A stretch of 64,000 bases of DNA from Campylorhamphus procurvoides (taxonomy: Eukaryota; Chordata; Aves; Passeriformes; Dendrocolaptidae): positions 62,001-126,000 of the forward strand of contig WBMV01005072.1 in the NCBI GenBank assembly GCA_013396655.1, written 5' to 3'. Positions 36,701 through 48,566 of the stretch are shown piece by piece (the first letter of the stretch is position 1; each line of letters begins with the position of its first letter). The notes under the pieces were generated by a model. That model was not told the origin of the DNA, did no database searches, and saw only the letters and a list, made by a program, of their open reading frames with translations. Position numbers and translations under genes: made by a program.

Positions 36701-38594
36701 GTCATACCTGGTCCAGGGCTGCAAAAAGAGCAGCACTAGAGGTGAAGTAACTAAGGGATGTACTCTTAGGAGATAAGGAAAATGAGAAGACAAAATAAGA
36801 AAGCAAAAGGTACATCAGTGAAGAGACAGAGAATCAAAAATTTCGAGTATTGAAGCACCCCAGCAAAGTGTACAGCAGGGCTGGAAAAGATCTCCAGCAA
36901 TAATAAAAAGATATGTCAGAATAAAAATTAAAGAAACTCTTTGAGATTGTTTCTTCACATATTCCTTCTAGCTTGAACATGCTTCAACATTGTTGAGAAC
37001 TCTTCAACAGAGTTTGGAGGCAAAAGGGCCTCACAAATCCACATGGGATGTCAGAAGAGGAGATAGTCTAGCACAGAACTTAGTCCCTTGTAAGATGCTA
37101 CCCAAGGGAAGAAGTATAGAAACATAAAGTTTTGGCAATCTTGGTTGAAAATAATTAAATCAGTTCAGTATTGACAGAAGAAAAGTTTCTATTCACTTGT
37201 GGATTACTTTTAGGAGCTTTCCTTTCATTCTCCACCTTCTTATTCTTCTGTCTCCTCAGTAACTGATTGGCAAATTAATTACTTTAATGTCATCACAATT
37301 TATGATGTGAACAGTTTGATATAGACTGGTCAGAAAAACTATTGAAAAGTTAAAAGTCGTATTACCATTTGTAAAACAATTTACCTATAACTGATAAACT
37401 GATTATTCAAATAGCCTTCTAATAGTGATAGCTATGAATGAAAATGGCCAACATAATAACATACTTTATGTATCAGCTTTAGAATTCCTGAATTGTGTGT
37501 TACCAGAATATTCTGACTTAGGAGTTTTATGACAAGGATCAACAGGGAAAAAAAAATAATAAAAAAACAACCCCTGCCCCCAAAAAAACCAAATAATGTA
37601 CAATCTACAACTTGGGAGACAACCTCTGTTTACTTAATGCACTGCATAGAGGAACAGTTCATTATTAAGGAGTACACCAGCAGTTACTGTCTTTCAGATG
37701 GTCTAACAAGTTGAGTGACCTGGTTCTGCTTGTCCAGGGATGTTTCATTGATCAGAACATTTCTTTACTCAGGTACAGTCCCACAAGGTGAAATCATAAA
37801 GACAAAAAATATGTACAGACCACATTTATTTTGTAACAAGGTGTGAGAAATTTCTGCTGAGAATATATCACCTGGTATTGCTAGCCTGAAGCTGTGCCTA
37901 GGCTTAATTTCTAGGCCGTGCTCTGAAGCATCCCCAAGATGAGTGATTCCTACTCAAGTGAACCAGAGCTGCATTTGACCTATGAACACTCACTGTTTCC
38001 CTTTCATAGAAGCTACGGAGCAGCAAGCAGGGCTGCATTTCTCTGTGCTATATGCCGCTATTCAGAGATTACTAATCTATATATCCCACAGAGGAACTGG
38101 GAAGTGCTCCCAAACCCATAATACCGATAACCTAAGGAAATCCCAAGAGTACAAAAGCTTACTTTTATTTTTTTTTTCCCCAAGGAAGATCATGTCCTTT
38201 AACTAAGTGCCCTTCAGAGAAGAATCAAATCAGATGTCTGCATGGCTTGTGTTTTTATCCTTGCATTTTTTCACAGACAAATCTTTGGTTGTACCCTGAA
38301 TCAGTTCCAGAAGGGTCAAAAGTTTGGAAACCCAAGCATATTCATAGTGATTGTAGAATTTTAACAGGAAATGTTGTCTGTGCTTCCCAAAGGTCACAAA
38401 GCTTAACACAAATTTATCTGTCATCTCAGCTGTGACAAAGAGACTAACTCATTTAGTTCCTGTAGTCTAGTACCAGACGGACACTCACTCATTCCATGGA
38501 TGCCTAGACTTGTATCCAGCTACAAGGGGCCCACAACTGCTGGTTTCTGCTGCAGAACAAGCTCAGCTCCATTACCTGAATGAAGCAATACTGG
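33741..38594. other. AT-rich non-coding stretch
   Basis: Unique-looking sequence. Minor simple features are a GATTCT triplicate near 35849-35866, an A-rich run at 37545-37590 with CCCC interruptions, and poly-A at 35645. None of the frames of 60-74 codons is recognisable. Confidence 0.4.
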
Positions 38595-38612
38595 CAACAA
38601 CAACAACAACAA
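38595..38612 (+). repeat. (CAA)6 microsatellite
   Basis: Six uninterrupted CAA units. Confidence 0.85.
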
Positions 38613-40200
38613 AAAGTAAAATTTGGCACTAGAAAGCAGAAGCTGGACTGACAACTCTGATGGACAAGTAAAGGCTGCAGTTATTAATGTTTAATTGCCA
38701 TGACAACTAAACATGGCCCTTTTTGCTGAAATAATATCATGGTAACACCTTACTCATTGTAAAAAAATAATAATCAGTCAACCTAGATTGCTATCGGGGT
38801 TGCACTCAGCTGAAAACTGTAGACTTAGAAAAGAAAGGTTAATAAAATACACAGAACAGAAAACAAGGTTAGAGGTGATGTTTTGCCTGTGAGGCATTTT
38901 TTGGAATGTAGAAGAAAAAGATTGGTTCCAGAGACAAGATGAGCATTAGCTCTCTGGTTTCTCCTTTCTACCAATAACCTTTTAAGAGTCTTTCCAAAGC
39001 ACACAAAAGTCCCTGCAACCATAATGCCACCTTCAACTTTTTTTCTATCCCAGTTTTCGATATATATTGCTATTAATTCTTTTCCTTGTAATCTTTTGAA
39101 GTAGCTACAAACTATAGTTTCCCATCTCTGTTAGAAATTTGGATCTCTAAGTAATCTGATAACATTTCATGTGCTTCTTTTCCAGCTACTGGGAAAACTG
39201 AAAGTTTGTGAAACAGCAGCTGTGGCACTGGCATTTCACTTCTCATCATTTTGGACTATGACTGTATAAACTAAACATATCCACAAAGCAACTGTACCAA
39301 TTAATTTTGATCTATTTTCTTCTTTTATATTGTTATATTAAAAGAAAGACAAATAGAATACAACCTGAGAAAAATAAAACACCTGATCGTCTCAACTCAG
39401 TTCTTACTATAGTTTCCTATGCATCTCCTTATATTACTTTTTAATATTTTATAAGCATTAAAATAGCTGAATCTGAAGAGTTTCATTTATCCCTACCTTA
39501 TAAACATTTTGCATGCTGAGAACTGCACAGGAACAAAGAACAATTGTAAAGCTAAAAGCCATTGCACTTAAACTTACAAGAAAAGTAGTAATTAAAAAAC
39601 TTACTTAAGAAGAAGCCATGACTAACACTTTCAGCTGTTAAGCAAAGTTTATTTGCTTGATACCAGTTGAATTCCTTGAGAAAAGTTGTATATTTTGAAG
39701 ATCTGGGGAGTAAATGTTTCATGAAATTGAGCCCCTACTGTTTTATAAATATGTTAAGAAGGTTATACAGTCCATTTGCCTTTTTGGATTTCTATCTTAA
39801 GTATTTAATTTTACAAAAGAGTTTAATTTGTAATTTTGAAAGTTCTTTTGATGCAAAGGGAATGACTGGCAATAATGTTTAGCTTACTATCTGTCGGCAG
39901 TCAGAAGATTGACAGTAGAGTGATATGGATCCTTACGTCTACAGACAAGCCTCATTTATTTTTTTTTAAATAATATTGTATTTCTTCTTATACAATTATT
40001 TCTTCTGGGACCATTCATTTTTTTACAGTCCAATAAGCATCTCCAGTCCACAGATGCTCTAAAGATGATGAAGAACTCCAGTCACTCTAATTTGCTATGC
40101 AATTCTGCTTAGTGGTTTGAAAGATGAAAAGGACTTAGTACATACATTGAGTGTCTTTGTAAACAATTTATGGATACTCAGATATGGGTAGTGTTAGTAC
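38613..40200. other. Non-coding stretch
   Basis: Unique-looking AT-rich sequence. No element, exon or RNA gene was recognised. Confidence 0.45.
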
Positions 40201-40230
40201 CACACACAAACACACATACACATACAAACA
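40201..40230 (+). repeat. Degenerate (CA)n run
   Basis: About 30 nt of CACACA with A and TA interruptions, an imperfect CA microsatellite. Confidence 0.75.
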
Positions 40231-43200
40231 GTTATATTTTATATTAATTTTATCCACTGTCTTTAATCAAGCTTTATGTGAAATTGCTACTTTCACATAA
40301 AGGAATAGATTAAGCTTCAAAGTTTTGGCACTTATACTTAAAAATCCTTTAAAGTCATTAGTTTGCATCATTGTGTTATTTAAAAAAGAAACATTAGCCC
40401 CACTAAACATCATCAGGGATATTTATTTTAGACCTCCAAATAGACCTTTAGTGCAGATGATCAGTCACATTTCCCATATATTCTTTGCTTATAAATTACT
40501 TAGTGATTTACAGGGAAGTGATACACCTTGTCTTACACTCTGGCATTGTTCTGGAAGCTTGGAAGAACATGGAAAATCCAGACATTAATAAATTCAATAT
40601 TCACTGCTCTACATTCAAATAAATGCTTTTCATCAGTGTATTCAGTTTGTTTAATGACATGGAGCTAAGACAGTTTCTGTCTCTTTAAGTGCCATTCACA
40701 AATAATAACTTACTTGTGGAACAGTTTAACTAGAAAAAATAAGCTACTACAAAAGGAATTTTGTCTTATTTTTAATAATACTTTTAACTTTACAAAAACA
40801 CTATAATGTTAAAACAAATAAAAGTGGGCATATTCATTTGAATTTCTTGCTCTGTGTTCATTCTCTTTTAACTGCCCTAAAACTGTATCTGACAGCCAGA
40901 AACCCTAATGGAAAAAAAAAAATATTGTTACAAGAGAAAACATTTGTGTCATGCACAGGATACCCTTCGGAGAGGCATTTCTGAGAATTGTTTTTAGATC
41001 TGAAAATTATTTCCACTTGATCATTAAAATGTGATTAAATCATCACACATAAAATCTTATGCATCCTTTCAGCAGCAAGTTCAGCTTTGCTTTACTTTAT
41101 AACTTGAAAGATCTATGTTATGCATCAGTTTTCTTTCTACAATGATAAGAAAACATGTCATAAATTTGAACTGAACTGTCAGAGATAAAGTCAATTTTCA
41201 AACTTGTTTACTTGTTTGAAACATCCACTACTCAAACCAACAAGATCTCTGATTCTGGTTAGTTAATCAACACTTGCATGCACAACAATGGGCTCATGAT
41301 TTGCCCAATTTGGGTCATCTTTCTGATCAAGTTGGTAATGACAAATAAAATGAGAAAAACTCTAGAAGGAGATGATTTCTGGATTTCTGGATAGAACAGG
41401 GTGCCATGTTTTCTATTTTTATAATTTATACCTTTCTCAACTAAATCGCATTAGACCAAAAAAAAACAAAGACTGTAAGACTCACCCTTCCCACTTGAAT
41501 GTATTTATTTATTTAAATGCAATTTTAAAGAGTGCATCATTGTTGTCATATAATAAAAGAAGTAGAGATTATTTATTTAGGTTCACGGAATTGGCCATAG
41601 CCAATCTTGACAAATAAACTGTCTTTTATAAAAAAATCCTATTAAAGCAATCAGCTTCAGGCATTGGTGAGAGTATTTAGTATAACACCAGTGTGTCAGA
41701 ATGTTTCTGTTCCTTCAGGGCTACTTTTTGTTAAATGATTCTTCCCTGGACTGTCCATACCTGACTGAGACATGATTTTTTGAGAAGTACTCCTAAGGAA
41801 ACAAGAGAAATCAAATGATCCTATAATTTTTCTGCTGAGCCTGTATCTACTCTGGAACTTTTCCTATAATATATGATTTTTTCCTAAAAGTTTCAGAGGA
41901 AGAAATCAATATCCTGCTTCATTAAAATTCTTGATAACATTATGATTGCTAAAAGGCTATTTTTAAGTGGAGTGAAAATTTTCTGGTTTGCACTGTGTTA
42001 GAGCAAATTAAATACTAGCTATTTGGCTGCCTTGAAATGTGGTTTTTCAAACCAAATTATTATTGCTCACCCTGCCATTCTGCAAGTGTCACTTCAAACT
42101 ACTTCTGGTAAAAGAGTTGGATTTTTTCTTTAAACCTGTCTTGCTCTCATTGAAGGAAAACAGAAATATCATTTTTTGATAGCTGTGGATATACATGGAT
42201 GAAAAAATTATCTCTTACAACTCTCTTCAAGTTAGTAAGATGGAGCAGTTCATTTGTTTTGTGACTTGGAAATGTGGCACCTTTATGAATCTCAGAAATC
42301 AAAGACCATTATCATCAGGTAAGAAGTATGCTCTAGTCTACTTTTTCTAGTGTTCTCTCTGTTTATCTTCACACAATTGATAAAAACCTCATGATGGGGA
42401 ATACAGATGAATGATGAAACTGCTTTGCACTTGTGTTTAAGACTTCCTTGCAAAAAGCTGTGTGAAATTTTGAAAGATGAGGAAAGGGAAGGAAGAATGA
42501 TCATCAGAATTAATCTTTTAGACCATTAATTGTCTTGTAAAGCAGACAGTATTGTTAATACAGTGGGAAATACTAATGATTTCCAAATAGTAGGTAAGAC
42601 TTTGAGAGTTCAGCAGTTTTTGTTATCATTAATGAGTTTTTAAAGTAATGCTTGCAGACCTGACAAGGTCTGGAAGGTAAAAATTTAATGACATTTACAT
42701 AACAGAGTGCAACACACTAAATGACAAGTTTATGGCTTTGTACAAAGTAGTGTATGTGGTCAAATGCCAAAAGTTAGTTGCACATACACAAATCCTGCCT
42801 ATGATTGCAAATAGACTGAAGGGACTGAAGTCACATTAAATCTAAAAATCTCTTCTTTATAATCTTTAACATTTCATGCAGAAGTTATATCATTGATCAA
42901 ACATTTTTCCCATAGGTTGCTAGATTGCTAAACCACTATCTGTCTTGCCACATATTCTAACATGGTTCTGTATGATCTTGTAAAACATCATCTAACAAAC
43001 ATGAAACACTTAGGGTCTTACCCCATATTGAGTTCTGATATATAGCTGAAAGCATAATTATTTAAATTCATTGGTAAAAGCATCATACAGACTCCTTAAA
43101 TATATGTGTATATTTAGGTTCAAAATGGCATTCAGGAAATTTGTGCAAACTAAATATATCAAGAGTTATTAAATTAAATTGTGTGACTGCAGTCTGGCTC

Positions 43201-43689
43201 AGAAATCCCTCATACAGTAGATTGGAAGGGCCTCTCAGGGAGGGTGTTATGAGTTTTAACAAGTCAAATATTTTCTAGTGTCCTGAGCAAAAATTCCCAT
43301 TAAATTAATAATCCTCTTAAGGGTGAGAAACTGGTGAAACAAATTAAAATTCTCAAAAATATCATTTATTACAATTCATTTGCAACCAAACCAACAAAAT
43401 TTCAATGTTAAATTTCTGTCAGTACAAAGATATTTCCCTTTTCCTTTTTTTTTAATATTGGCTACAGTGAGAAATGTTCAATGTAAAGCGAAGTATTTGC
43501 TGAAGTGCTGTAAACAAACCCAAATCTTTTGAAGATGCCACAAAAATGATAAGCTATTCTGTATAACAAAATAGGGACATCTGCAGAGAGTTGATAATTT
43601 ATTCTAATTTGTCTATGCTTAGGTATTATGTTTACTGGAATATGCTGATGGATTTCCTTGTGGCTACACTTCATTACCCACACCATGTT
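40231..43689. other. AT-rich non-coding stretch
   Basis: Unique-looking sequence. A phrase near 43220 (GATTGGAAGGGCCTCTCAGG) recalls a CR1 3' block, but it has no tail repeat and little flanking similarity, so I leave it uncalled. No ORF is supported. Confidence 0.4.
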
Positions 43690-44460
43690 GGAAGCTTACA
43701 TTAAGGACTTGGAAAAAACCTATGCTATTAATGCAGTGACATTGGAGATATGTCACTAGTGGGGTTCCACAGGGCTCCCTCTTAAACCCTGTGCTCTTCA
43801 GCATTCTCATAAATGACTTGGATGCAGGACTGGAAGGGATACTGAGCATGTTTGCAGACTACACAAAACTGGGGGCAGTTGTTGACTCCCTTGAAGCCAG
43901 GGAGACCCTGCAGGGAGACCTTGGCAAATCAGAGGGCTGAACAATCACCAACCATATGAAATTTCACAAGTGCCAGATTCTGTACCTGGGATGTGGTAAC
44001 TCCGGATGTATATACAGACTGGGGAATGAGATGCTGGAAAGCAGTGCCATGGAAAGAAACTTGGGGCTCCTGGTCAATGGCAAGCTGAATATGAGTCAGC
44101 AGTGCCCTGGCAGCCAGGAGGGCCAACCCTGTCCTGGGGGGCATCAGGCGAAGCATCACCAGCCAGGCAAGGGAGGGGATTGTCCCACTCTGCTCTGCAC
44201 TGGAGTGGCCTCACCTGGAATTTTGTGTGCAATTTTGTGCACCACAATATAAGAAGGATATTCAGTTATTAGAGAGCATCCAAAGGAGGGAAACAAAAAT
44301 AGTGAAGGGCCTTGAGGGAAAGTTGTATGAGGAGAGTCTGAAGGCACTTAGTCTGTTCAGCCTGGAGAAGAAAAGACTGAGGGACTCATTGCAGTTACAA
44401 CTTCCTTTAGAGAGGAGGTGGAGGGGCAGGCACCGATCTCTACTCTGTGGTGACCAGTGA
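43690..44460 (+). pseudogene. Decayed CR1 ORF2 reverse-transcriptase remnant
   Basis: This is the coding part of the CR1 copy. Family knowledge: CR1 ORF2 encodes an endonuclease and a reverse transcriptase that copies the element RNA at the target site. Only the later part of the RT and the C-terminal region remain. From 43752 the frame is open through the GVPQG motif and LINDLDAG. The FADD catalytic box (43851-43862) reads FADY, so the second aspartate is lost. An in-frame TGA at 43938-43940 replaces a codon that is usually Trp in related copies. Further shifts split the rest between frames starting near 43956 and 44227. The remnant cannot make a working enzyme. Confidence 0.9.
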
Positions 44461-44680
44461 CAGGACCTGAGGGAATGGCCTGAAATTGTGTCACAGGAGG
44501 TTTAGGTTGGATACTAGAAAAAGATTTTTCACCCAAGGGGTGGTTGGGCACTGGAACAGGCTCCCCAGGGAAGTGGTCACCACACCAAGCCTGACAAAGT
44601 TCAAGAAATGTTTGGATGATACTCTCAGGCACATGGTGTGACTCTTGGGGATGGTCCTATTCTGTGATTCTGTGTTTCTG
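43690..44680 (+). mobile_element. CR1 LINE, 5'-truncated, about 1 kb
   Basis: A plus-strand copy running from inside the ORF2 reverse transcriptase to the CR1 3' tail. In order it shows the palm-side motif [17 protein letters not shown] (from 43752), the catalytic-box equivalent at 43851, the block QYKKDIQLLESIQRR (about 44239), FSLEKKRLRDS (about 44359), the 3' part reading GGGCACTGGAACAGGCTCCC, and a tail of TATTCTGTGATTCTGTG. It is longer than the other copies here. The 5' boundary is approximate because similarity weakens before about 43690. Confidence 0.95.
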
Positions 44681-47190
44681 TAATATCAGATCATTATTAT
44701 ATCAGGAAAACAAACACTGCTCCTCTATTAGGTATTGCTGTTTCCTGAAGAGATACCAATTTTGGCTGTACAGGCTACTTTGTATCTTCCACGAGTGATA
44801 CGAGCAGATTTCAGGTGGGACAGAAAACGCTTTTCTCCAGACTGTGCCTCTTCTGCTACAGTTCTACAAAGGCTGAAAGCTGAGGTACCTGCAAAAGTAA
44901 ACCCTGAGAAACTTTCCTATACCAGGTCCTCAGATTCCTCCCAGTACCTTGGTAAATATACTGGTATGCAAAGGTCTGTGCCTAACTACTTACCACACAT
45001 TTTCTCCTGTCAGATAATTCTGTCTCTGAAGCAGGAGTTCTTAAATCACATGAGAACCTTCATCTTCTGTCTACCATCAGCAGACTGCCCTGCCACTGAT
45101 AGAAGCAGGTTCCCCAGATCCCTCTCAGTACTAAGATGCACTGGTTAGTGAACTGGTCCTTCACTTGTATATTCTTCAGCCACAAGGAGGTAGTTTCCTC
45201 CAGGGGACAGAACCTGCAACTTCTTGAATTCATAGAAAATAGCTGATAAAAATGATTGTGTTGCTCTAGTGATCATGTCTCATTCTTTTACCAGTACTTA
45301 AAATACCTAAATACCCTGTGCCCTGTAATTTATGTTGTTTCTTGAAAGGAAGTGGTTTCCTGAGTGCTATTTACATAAATGTATGCTTAGTTGCTATCAG
45401 AATAATTTCCTGCTTTTGGAGAAAGCAAGCTCTTCAGAGATGAGGATGTAAGATAATAGTATTTCTATGAAAATATCATCTCTACAATTAAAAACAAAGA
45501 GATGCTTTGCCTACTTATGAAGAGTCCATCTGAACCTCAATGAACCTTGAAAGTTTGTAGTTAAATTATGCAGTGCTCCATATGTTAACTAAATACTTAT
45601 GTCCTATGTTAATACAAGAAGACATTCCAGGCTTCTCTGAATAAATAGCAATGTGTTTCCATTGAAGATAAGATTTTACCTGAGGCTGGAAATAAGACCC
45701 AATTCAGAGCATCTTGCTTTATGATTATACTCCTCATCACATTGACCTGCCGCTGGGAGCTTGCACCAAACACAGCCTTTTATTTATGTACTATACGTAT
45801 TCAGAAGACCAAAGAAACCCTCTTTTCAAATCGTTGTTCTCATGGATAAACAGCTGTAAAACTGGCATGTAGAGACCTAGCTGGCTGTTCAGAGAAATGA
45901 GACATGACTAAAGGGCCCATTTCAGACTTAAGCTCACCTCACTGTGTACAAGATCACGCACGTCTTGCTTAGGGGAAGGACGATATCTGGACTGGGATTT
46001 AAGATTGAATCCAAAGCTAAAAATAAACCAGGGGAAAAGGATCTAAGCATCTAGAAGAAGGCTGATATTTTGGTACCTACATCCAAAATGGTGTTCCTGA
46101 GAGCCCTTATTCAGGTGCCACACAAGCACCGAAGGCACCTAGTGTTCAGTGTTGTTGCATTTTGTCACCTCAAACTTTCCAAAGAGCTTAACTTCTGCAC
46201 AATTTCAGAAGAACTCATGTTTTGACATGGTTGAACATTGCACAGTTGAACATTTCACTGTAAAGTTCACACTGAAGATCAGGTTGGTTGTCACCAGGCT
46301 TTTCTTCCCTGGATTCCACTCAGGATCTTTCTTATAAGGCTGAGCTTATGCATATAGACCAGATCAGATTTCCAGAATATTTTCACAGGTACTAAATTTT
46401 TGGAGAAGGACACGAGGCAATTAAACCACTTATTTTAGATGTAGTGACTTCTCCAGGAAATGGAAGGTGAAAGTTAATTCCTTCCTCTGTCAAAGGGATT
46501 TCTTTCTTCTTAGGTCACTGGTCAGAGTTAATAGACTATGCATAAAATAACTAATGTTCTTTGGGCCAGAAAGAAACCAGAAAAGTCAGCATGACTTCTC
46601 TAAGAATGACACATCCTTTGTGACTTGGCTACTGAGTAGCTACTCAAGTGCACTTTCTCTTTCAAATTCCCTGAATCCTGCATTCTTTTCTGCAAAGTGA
46701 CAAAACAAGTTTCAACAAGCATGTGGAATTCATCTTTCCTCCTCCAGCTGCCAATGTTACCTGGAGCTGCTGTGTGATTATTGCATTTGCCTGAGGAATT
46801 GAACTATTCCTGGAAGCTGAAAAGAGCCTCAGACTCAGGCTGTAGCCCATCCAGATGCCATTTACAAAGTGCATGGAAGTGGTCATGACTGATATCTACT
46901 TCAGTCTGAACACAAATTTTCAGATTGTCTGCCATAATCTGGTCTCTGTGATGAAAGCGAGCATCACATAATATGTCAATGTCTCTCGTAGGAAACCTGA
47001 GAACATCTTTATAAAGAAGGTATTAATAGAGAAATTCAGTATTTCTCATAATTTCTCTCATTTCTAGTACCCTGGTCTCTTGCAACTATGTTTCCATGTG
47101 GAGTTCACAAATACAACTTATGCTCAATTATGCAAAGTAGCTAATACATCATTGTCAGACATGGAAACATTATCTGTGGTAAAAAAGGCT
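44681..47190. other. Non-coding stretch
   Basis: Directly after the CR1 copy a 137-codon plus-strand frame (44735-45148) is open. It does not match CR1 and has no recognised domain, and its length is near the chance maximum. The 45.9-46.15 kb part is a little richer in GC and CpG. I identified nothing in the rest. Confidence 0.4.
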
Positions 47191-47357
47191 ATAGAATCAT
47201 AGAGTGGATTGGAATGGAAGGGACCTTAAAGACCCTCTAGTTCCAATCCCCCTGCAATGAGCAGGGATGCCACTCGCTAGATCCAGTGGCTCGGGGCCCC
47301 ATCCAACCTGGCCTTGAACACTACCTCTACCGCTTTTCTGGACAACCTGTTCCAAGG
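47191..47357 (-). mobile_element. CR1 LINE 3' end fragment
   Basis: A minus-strand copy. On the plus strand it starts ATAGAATCATAGAGTGGATT, followed by GGAAGGGACCTTAAAGACCC, CCCCTGCAATGAGCAGGGAT and GGACAACCTGTTCCAAGG. It covers only the 3' UTR, is 5'-truncated and carries no coding part. Its match to typical avian CR1 3' ends is closer than that of the copy at 9.19 kb, so it may be younger. Confidence 0.92.
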
Positions 47358-47858
47358 ATGATACGTTTGAGCACAGTCTCCAGGTTTGTTAGCTGTACCT
47401 GGTGTATCTAATCTCAGAAACACACATGTTTGGTGCTTCTATGACTTTTTGGTCAGAGAAGATATAATTTAGTCTCATGCCTCTGGCTCTTGTGTGGCCT
47501 ATTCTTCCCTCCATAAAAGAAAATAAAAGGGATTAACCAGCCTACAGTATGAAAAGAGGTAAAGATTTACATCATCTCTTAGTGATGTTTATCTTAGGCA
47601 TATTTTTGTGTAGTTTTTCTTTACATGCAATGCCAGTACAATATGAAAGACTGATAATGACTACACTAAAGCCTAATATTAAGCTTTTGACTTTATCCAG
47701 GAATAGCATAGAATGCAAAGTTAAGGTGAAAAATCAATGCCTAAATCTTCATGCCATATTATTTTTTCATGTCAGTACAATCCAAAGTTGCTTTCTATTT
47801 ATATTTCTTGGCATTTATCAATTTAAGACAGTAGTTTGTGATTTATTTAAGTATAGGA
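47358..47858. other. Non-coding; 110-codon frame, not a supported gene
   Basis: The plus strand is open from 47549 to 47881 (110 codons). The start resembles a signal peptide (basic residues, then LLVMFILGIFLCSFSLHA) and a second hydrophobic segment follows. T-rich DNA often gives such hydrophobic translations, the codon choice is simply AT-rich, and there is no promoter or splice evidence. I treat it as chance. Confidence 0.35.
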
Positions 47859-47883
47859 TATTAGATGTAATTTACATCTAATA
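47859..47883. repeat. 25-bp near-perfect palindrome
   Basis: TATTAGATGTAA (47859-47870) is followed by one T and then by its exact reverse complement TTACATCTAATA (47872-47883). With a 1-nt centre, this is the cleanest palindrome I found in the window. It could extrude as a small cruciform or bind a dimeric protein. No flanking element explains it. Confidence 0.9.
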
Positions 47884-48440
47884 GTGCAAGCTAGACCTTT
47901 TGCTGCCCTCATGGATGTATGAATGTCAAAAAGACTCAGCATTCCAGGAATACCATAATGAACTAAATATGAAGGCAAACTCAGGGGACAAAAAAAAAAC
48001 ACATCAAAGGTGAAGTATGTTTTCAATCAATCTTTGCACATGATTCAGCTAGGAACATCAAGACTGTATAATGACCTGCAGACCAGATTCCCATGCACAG
48101 CTGTACAAAGTAAACCAAGAGCAAATGAACTGTGAAAAACATTATTTTCACGGAGAGCCTAAGTAGAGTAACATTTATTTGAACCCTCTTCTGTTCCAAG
48201 GATATTTTGTTTTAAAGAGACACCAAAAGCATAACGTAATTACACGTTAGCATTTCTTGGCACAGAAAGGAATCAAAAATTGACCTCTTTTGGACTTCTA
48301 ATAAAAATTACCTTCATGTCATAGCTTTTTAAAAAATTCAAAATCTCCTGTATTCAGATCATGGCTGGATTGATTTCTTGTCTATAGCTATAAAGTTGTA
48401 TAATACATAAAAATGTCATAAGTGTGCACGTTTGTGACTT
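47884..48440. other. Non-coding stretch
   Basis: Unique-looking AT-rich sequence with nothing recognised. Confidence 0.45.
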
Positions 48441-48566
48441 TATACATTTATGTACACAGATTGTATATGTATAGATGTGTATCTTTGCTTACATACACAT
48501 GTATAGATACATGTATATATGCATCTGTGTGTATTTACAGATATACATGTAATGTGTTTTATATAA
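48441..48566. repeat. Degenerate TA/TG alternating tract
   Basis: About 125 nt rich in alternating purine-pyrimidine words (TATGTATAGATGTGTAT, TACACATGTATAGATACATG, GTATATATGCATCTGTGTG). It is a decayed dinucleotide repeat. Both strands show Cys/Tyr/Thr-rich open frames through it, which are artefacts of the repeat. Confidence 0.75.

Noticed and set aside
43215..43250. CR1-like phrase GATTGGAAGGGCCTCTCAGG
   Set aside because: No tail repeat and no further matching blocks on either side. One short word is not enough.
44735..45148. 137-codon frame just after the CR1 copy, considered as an element extension
   Set aside because: It lies beyond the CR1 tail repeat and does not resemble CR1 or any family I know.
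47549..47881. 110-codon frame with a signal-peptide-like start
   Set aside because: Hydrophobic translations are expected from T-rich DNA. There is no splice, promoter or codon-use support, and its end lies inside a palindrome.
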